Assembly: GCA_048013815.1 (NCBI GenBank)
Contig: CM106586.1
Location: forward strand, 20,832,001 to 20,896,000
Source: Setoptus koraiensis
Lineage: Eukaryota > Arthropoda
DNA length: 64,000 nt
Direction: 5' to 3'
Position numbers and translations under genes: made by a program. This document shows, piece by piece, positions 61,846 to 64,000 of this stretch (within the stretch, counting starts at the first letter, position 1; the number at the start of each line of letters is the position of its first letter). Under the pieces are notes generated by a model. It was given only the letters and a program-made list of their open reading frames with translations. It ran no database searches and had not been told where the DNA came from.

Positions 61846-64000
61846 CGCTGTGGCGTTGAGTTGGCTGGCTGGTTATTGCCGTCGTCATCGTTGTGTGATC
61901 GAGATGTCGGCCAATAATGTAGGCACCATAAAAAGCTGTCTGCAGCCACGTCATCATGTGCCAATCTATGTCACTATAGTTCACGTGACTAATAATACGT
62001 ACATTCGGCCAACAAAGCCCACAAAGGCACACTGACAAACTCAATAACGTATATTGCAATCCTTGTAAACCTCATATATATGTTTATATGGCGTGTGTGT
62101 GTGTGTGCGCGCGCCAACATGATGAGTTTAATTTATCAAAGATAAACAATAAATTCACACAATTATTAACTTGACGCCGCTTGCGTCTAGGCTCTAGTTG
62201 GCCCCTGTCACCAGTTGGCTGCTGCTGCCGCTGAGCTGCCAACTACAACGCCAACAAGAAGAATAGTTTTAACTGGGCAAACTTGCCCGAATTGAGCTCC
62301 AAAATTGGGTGAGAAGTCAACAAAACCTTCGGGCGCCCATTTGGCCCATTAGCCAGACCCAAACAGTGCGGACAGTTAATAATGCAGCTAGTGTCCGCCA
62401 GAATGGAGATGGCACGATGACATGATGGTGACACTAACGGCCTCTCGGTACACTAGCATCGCTAAATTGATGATGTGAATGCATGTCCAAAAGCCAATTG
62501 GCGCACCGTCGGCATAGAGAGGCCAAAAAGAAGCGTGCCGGAGCATCGTCGCCAGCACTTTCATACAAAGTGCAAAGAAGTGTGCAAGTTTCGCCAGCAA
62601 AATTAATAATCTATATACAAGGCAAATCCCATTGTTGTGGTGGATGTAAAGTGTGGTTATACAATAATGATGACTCCTACTACGCCAGCCAATATACACG
62701 CCAATGCACACATATTGTAATAATAATACGTATGGGTGTTGATAACAGCAGTCAGTATTGGTATCAGCTAGTGATATTAATCGTCCAACGCTAGTAATAA
62801 TGGTCTCATTTACAGCACACCAAACACTGGCAATAAATTACCTAAAAAGCTCATATTCTATTAGGCAGATTGACTGAGCCCTTTGAGATTTCTCTAGTTA
62901 CGTAATGAGAAGGACAGTGCTTGTAGTGTTAGTTGCCCTACTCAACAAAGGCCAAACAGTTTGTTATTGCAAACCGTAGAAGTGATACTAAATATATATA
63001 TATATAATACGCTGTAAATGCTGGTACATTATGTTTTGTGTCTATTGTCTAGGCCACACAATAGAGTGAAATGGATCTCAGTGCCTCAAATAAATAGCCG
63101 TTTGACATTAATAACACCAGATAATTTGTGTATTGTTGGCCAACATCAAACTTTTTCTCTCTCTTGAACTAATCGATTGTTCGACCAAACAATTCTACGG
63201 CATATTCGATAGATTACTTCATCGCCTTCATTCTACGACCGTGAAAGCAAGAAGTGAAGCAATTAGTTTTTTTTATCCTCATCTCTTATCTCTCACTCCA
63301 CTACATCTGATCTGCTCTACTTATTATTATTGCCTGATTAAATCCACGCTTGTTGGTGTGAGTGACTAATGCTGCGCAACTAATTAGTATAATCGGTGTC
63401 TACACAGTTGAAAAGAGAATTAATAATAACAACAATTACCATGGCTCAAAACGATTAGGGCAGAATCATTCACTTACTAGTAGGTCTGTTTGTGATATAG
63501 GCCGCAAGAATGCACTCGTGACTCTCTACACATGAGTGATTAGGTCCTAATATGCTTGTGAATATTAGGCGTGCTAATGGACTGTCCTGCATTCGATACG
63601 TCGCCTTTTTCTAATAGCACTATGAGATTCTACCCGACAACTCTTCAGATATGTGAGATAAATAACCCAGATTATACCATTATTAACATCCGAAAAGTTC
63701 ATTGCATCGTAGGGAGGTTGCGAACGTACTTCTTTAGATTTAGAGAATGGCCTAGCAGATGCACTTCCGTCATTTGAACTTGTTACATTCATAGAGTATC
63801 AAAGAATCAATCAGCACGATGAAAAATATCATAGGTAGCCCTTCGGCTGACCACAACTGCCTACTGCCCGAGCAGTCGTTTTCAATCATCCAAATCCTGT
63901 TGGAATGGTGGATTTTTCGTGTTAATGACTCGTTCAGTGTTCGGCATTCTAACATGGTGGTGACAAAGTATTCACCGTGGTGAGATTCGCGCCTCTATCT

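Larger units (their letters stand above)
60167..64000 (+). other. Vsx-like gene intron (incomplete), repeat-rich
   Basis: No second exon (VWFQNRR coding) was found to the window end, so the intron exceeds 3.8 kb, by far the longest here. It holds a 36-bp perfect palindrome (60851-60886), a G12 run (60627-60638), an 8-bp minisatellite (60993-61103), a CA run (61558-61595) and TTG/CTG triplets (61790-61845). GC content falls back toward AT after ~62.8 kb. Frames spanning 58-62 kb are repeat or CpG-bias artefacts. Confidence 0.7.

Noticed and set aside
63571-64000. Short frames at the right edge
   Set aside because: No recognisable product. They do not contain the homeodomain helix-3 segment and are probably intronic.

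Overview
The window is nuclear DNA from a multicellular animal, most likely an arthropod. The evidence is a three-domain peritrophin-type chitin-binding protein (CPAP3 pattern), a MEP-1 homologue, a Vsx-type homeobox gene, GT-AG introns of mostly 60-150 bp, TATA/TCAGT-like core promoters, and dispersed MITE-like repeats. Genes are intron-poor, with many large single coding exons. A mite or other chelicerate is my best guess, but the sequence does not prove it. No prokaryotic operons, CRISPR arrays, credible tRNA/rRNA genes or viral genes were seen.

Layout. 0.2-2.4 kb (-): a V-ATPase subunit E/subunit B fusion gene. 3.6-5.4 kb (-): a secreted chitin-binding CPAP3-like protein. 6.2-8.3 kb: two orphan genes. 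9.1-10.8 kb (+): a DEAD-box helicase whose first exon, intron, presequence and promoter are a copy of the OGDH gene 5' end. 11.2-14.6 kb (+): salt-inducible kinase. 15.7-18.9 kb (-): OGDH (2-oxoglutarate dehydrogenase E1). 20.2-20.8 kb (+): CZIB/UPF0587. 22.3-24.7 kb (+): MEP-1-like zinc-finger protein. 25.0-26.0 kb (-): UBE2R/CDC34. 28.0-34.5 kb (-): TRIP12 HECT ligase. 36.2-38.0 kb (+): CLPB/Skd3. 38.5 kb (+): a 50-residue Gly/Lys-rich secreted peptide. 40.3-41.6 kb (+): AMACR. 42.5-44.7 kb (+): an orphan membrane protein. 45.0-45.6 kb (-): GID8. 46.2-47.1 kb (+): ZIP7-type zinc transporter. 47.2-48.2 kb (-): eIF3i. 48.8-50.1 kb (+): PSMC4/Rpt3. 50.5-52.4 kb (+): glucose-6-phosphate isomerase. 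From 52.4 kb to the end the density collapses. There is about 7.4 kb without a convincing gene, rich in microsatellites and increasingly GC/CpG-rich, then the first exon of a Vsx-like homeobox gene (59.8-60.2 kb). At least 3.8 kb of its intron follows to the window edge.

Most genes are unrelated housekeeping or signalling genes, so functional clustering is weak. Three ubiquitin-proteasome E2/E3 or related factors (UBE2R, TRIP12, GID8) and the proteasome ATPase PSMC4 do share the window. The two most notable observations are gene-architecture novelties. First, V-ATPase E is fused in frame to V-ATPase B, two subunits known to touch at exactly those ends. Second, a DDX5-class helicase appears to have captured the OGDH promoter and mitochondrial presequence through an inverted duplication. 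Function is inferred from protein sequence recalled from known families; no database search or transcript evidence was available.
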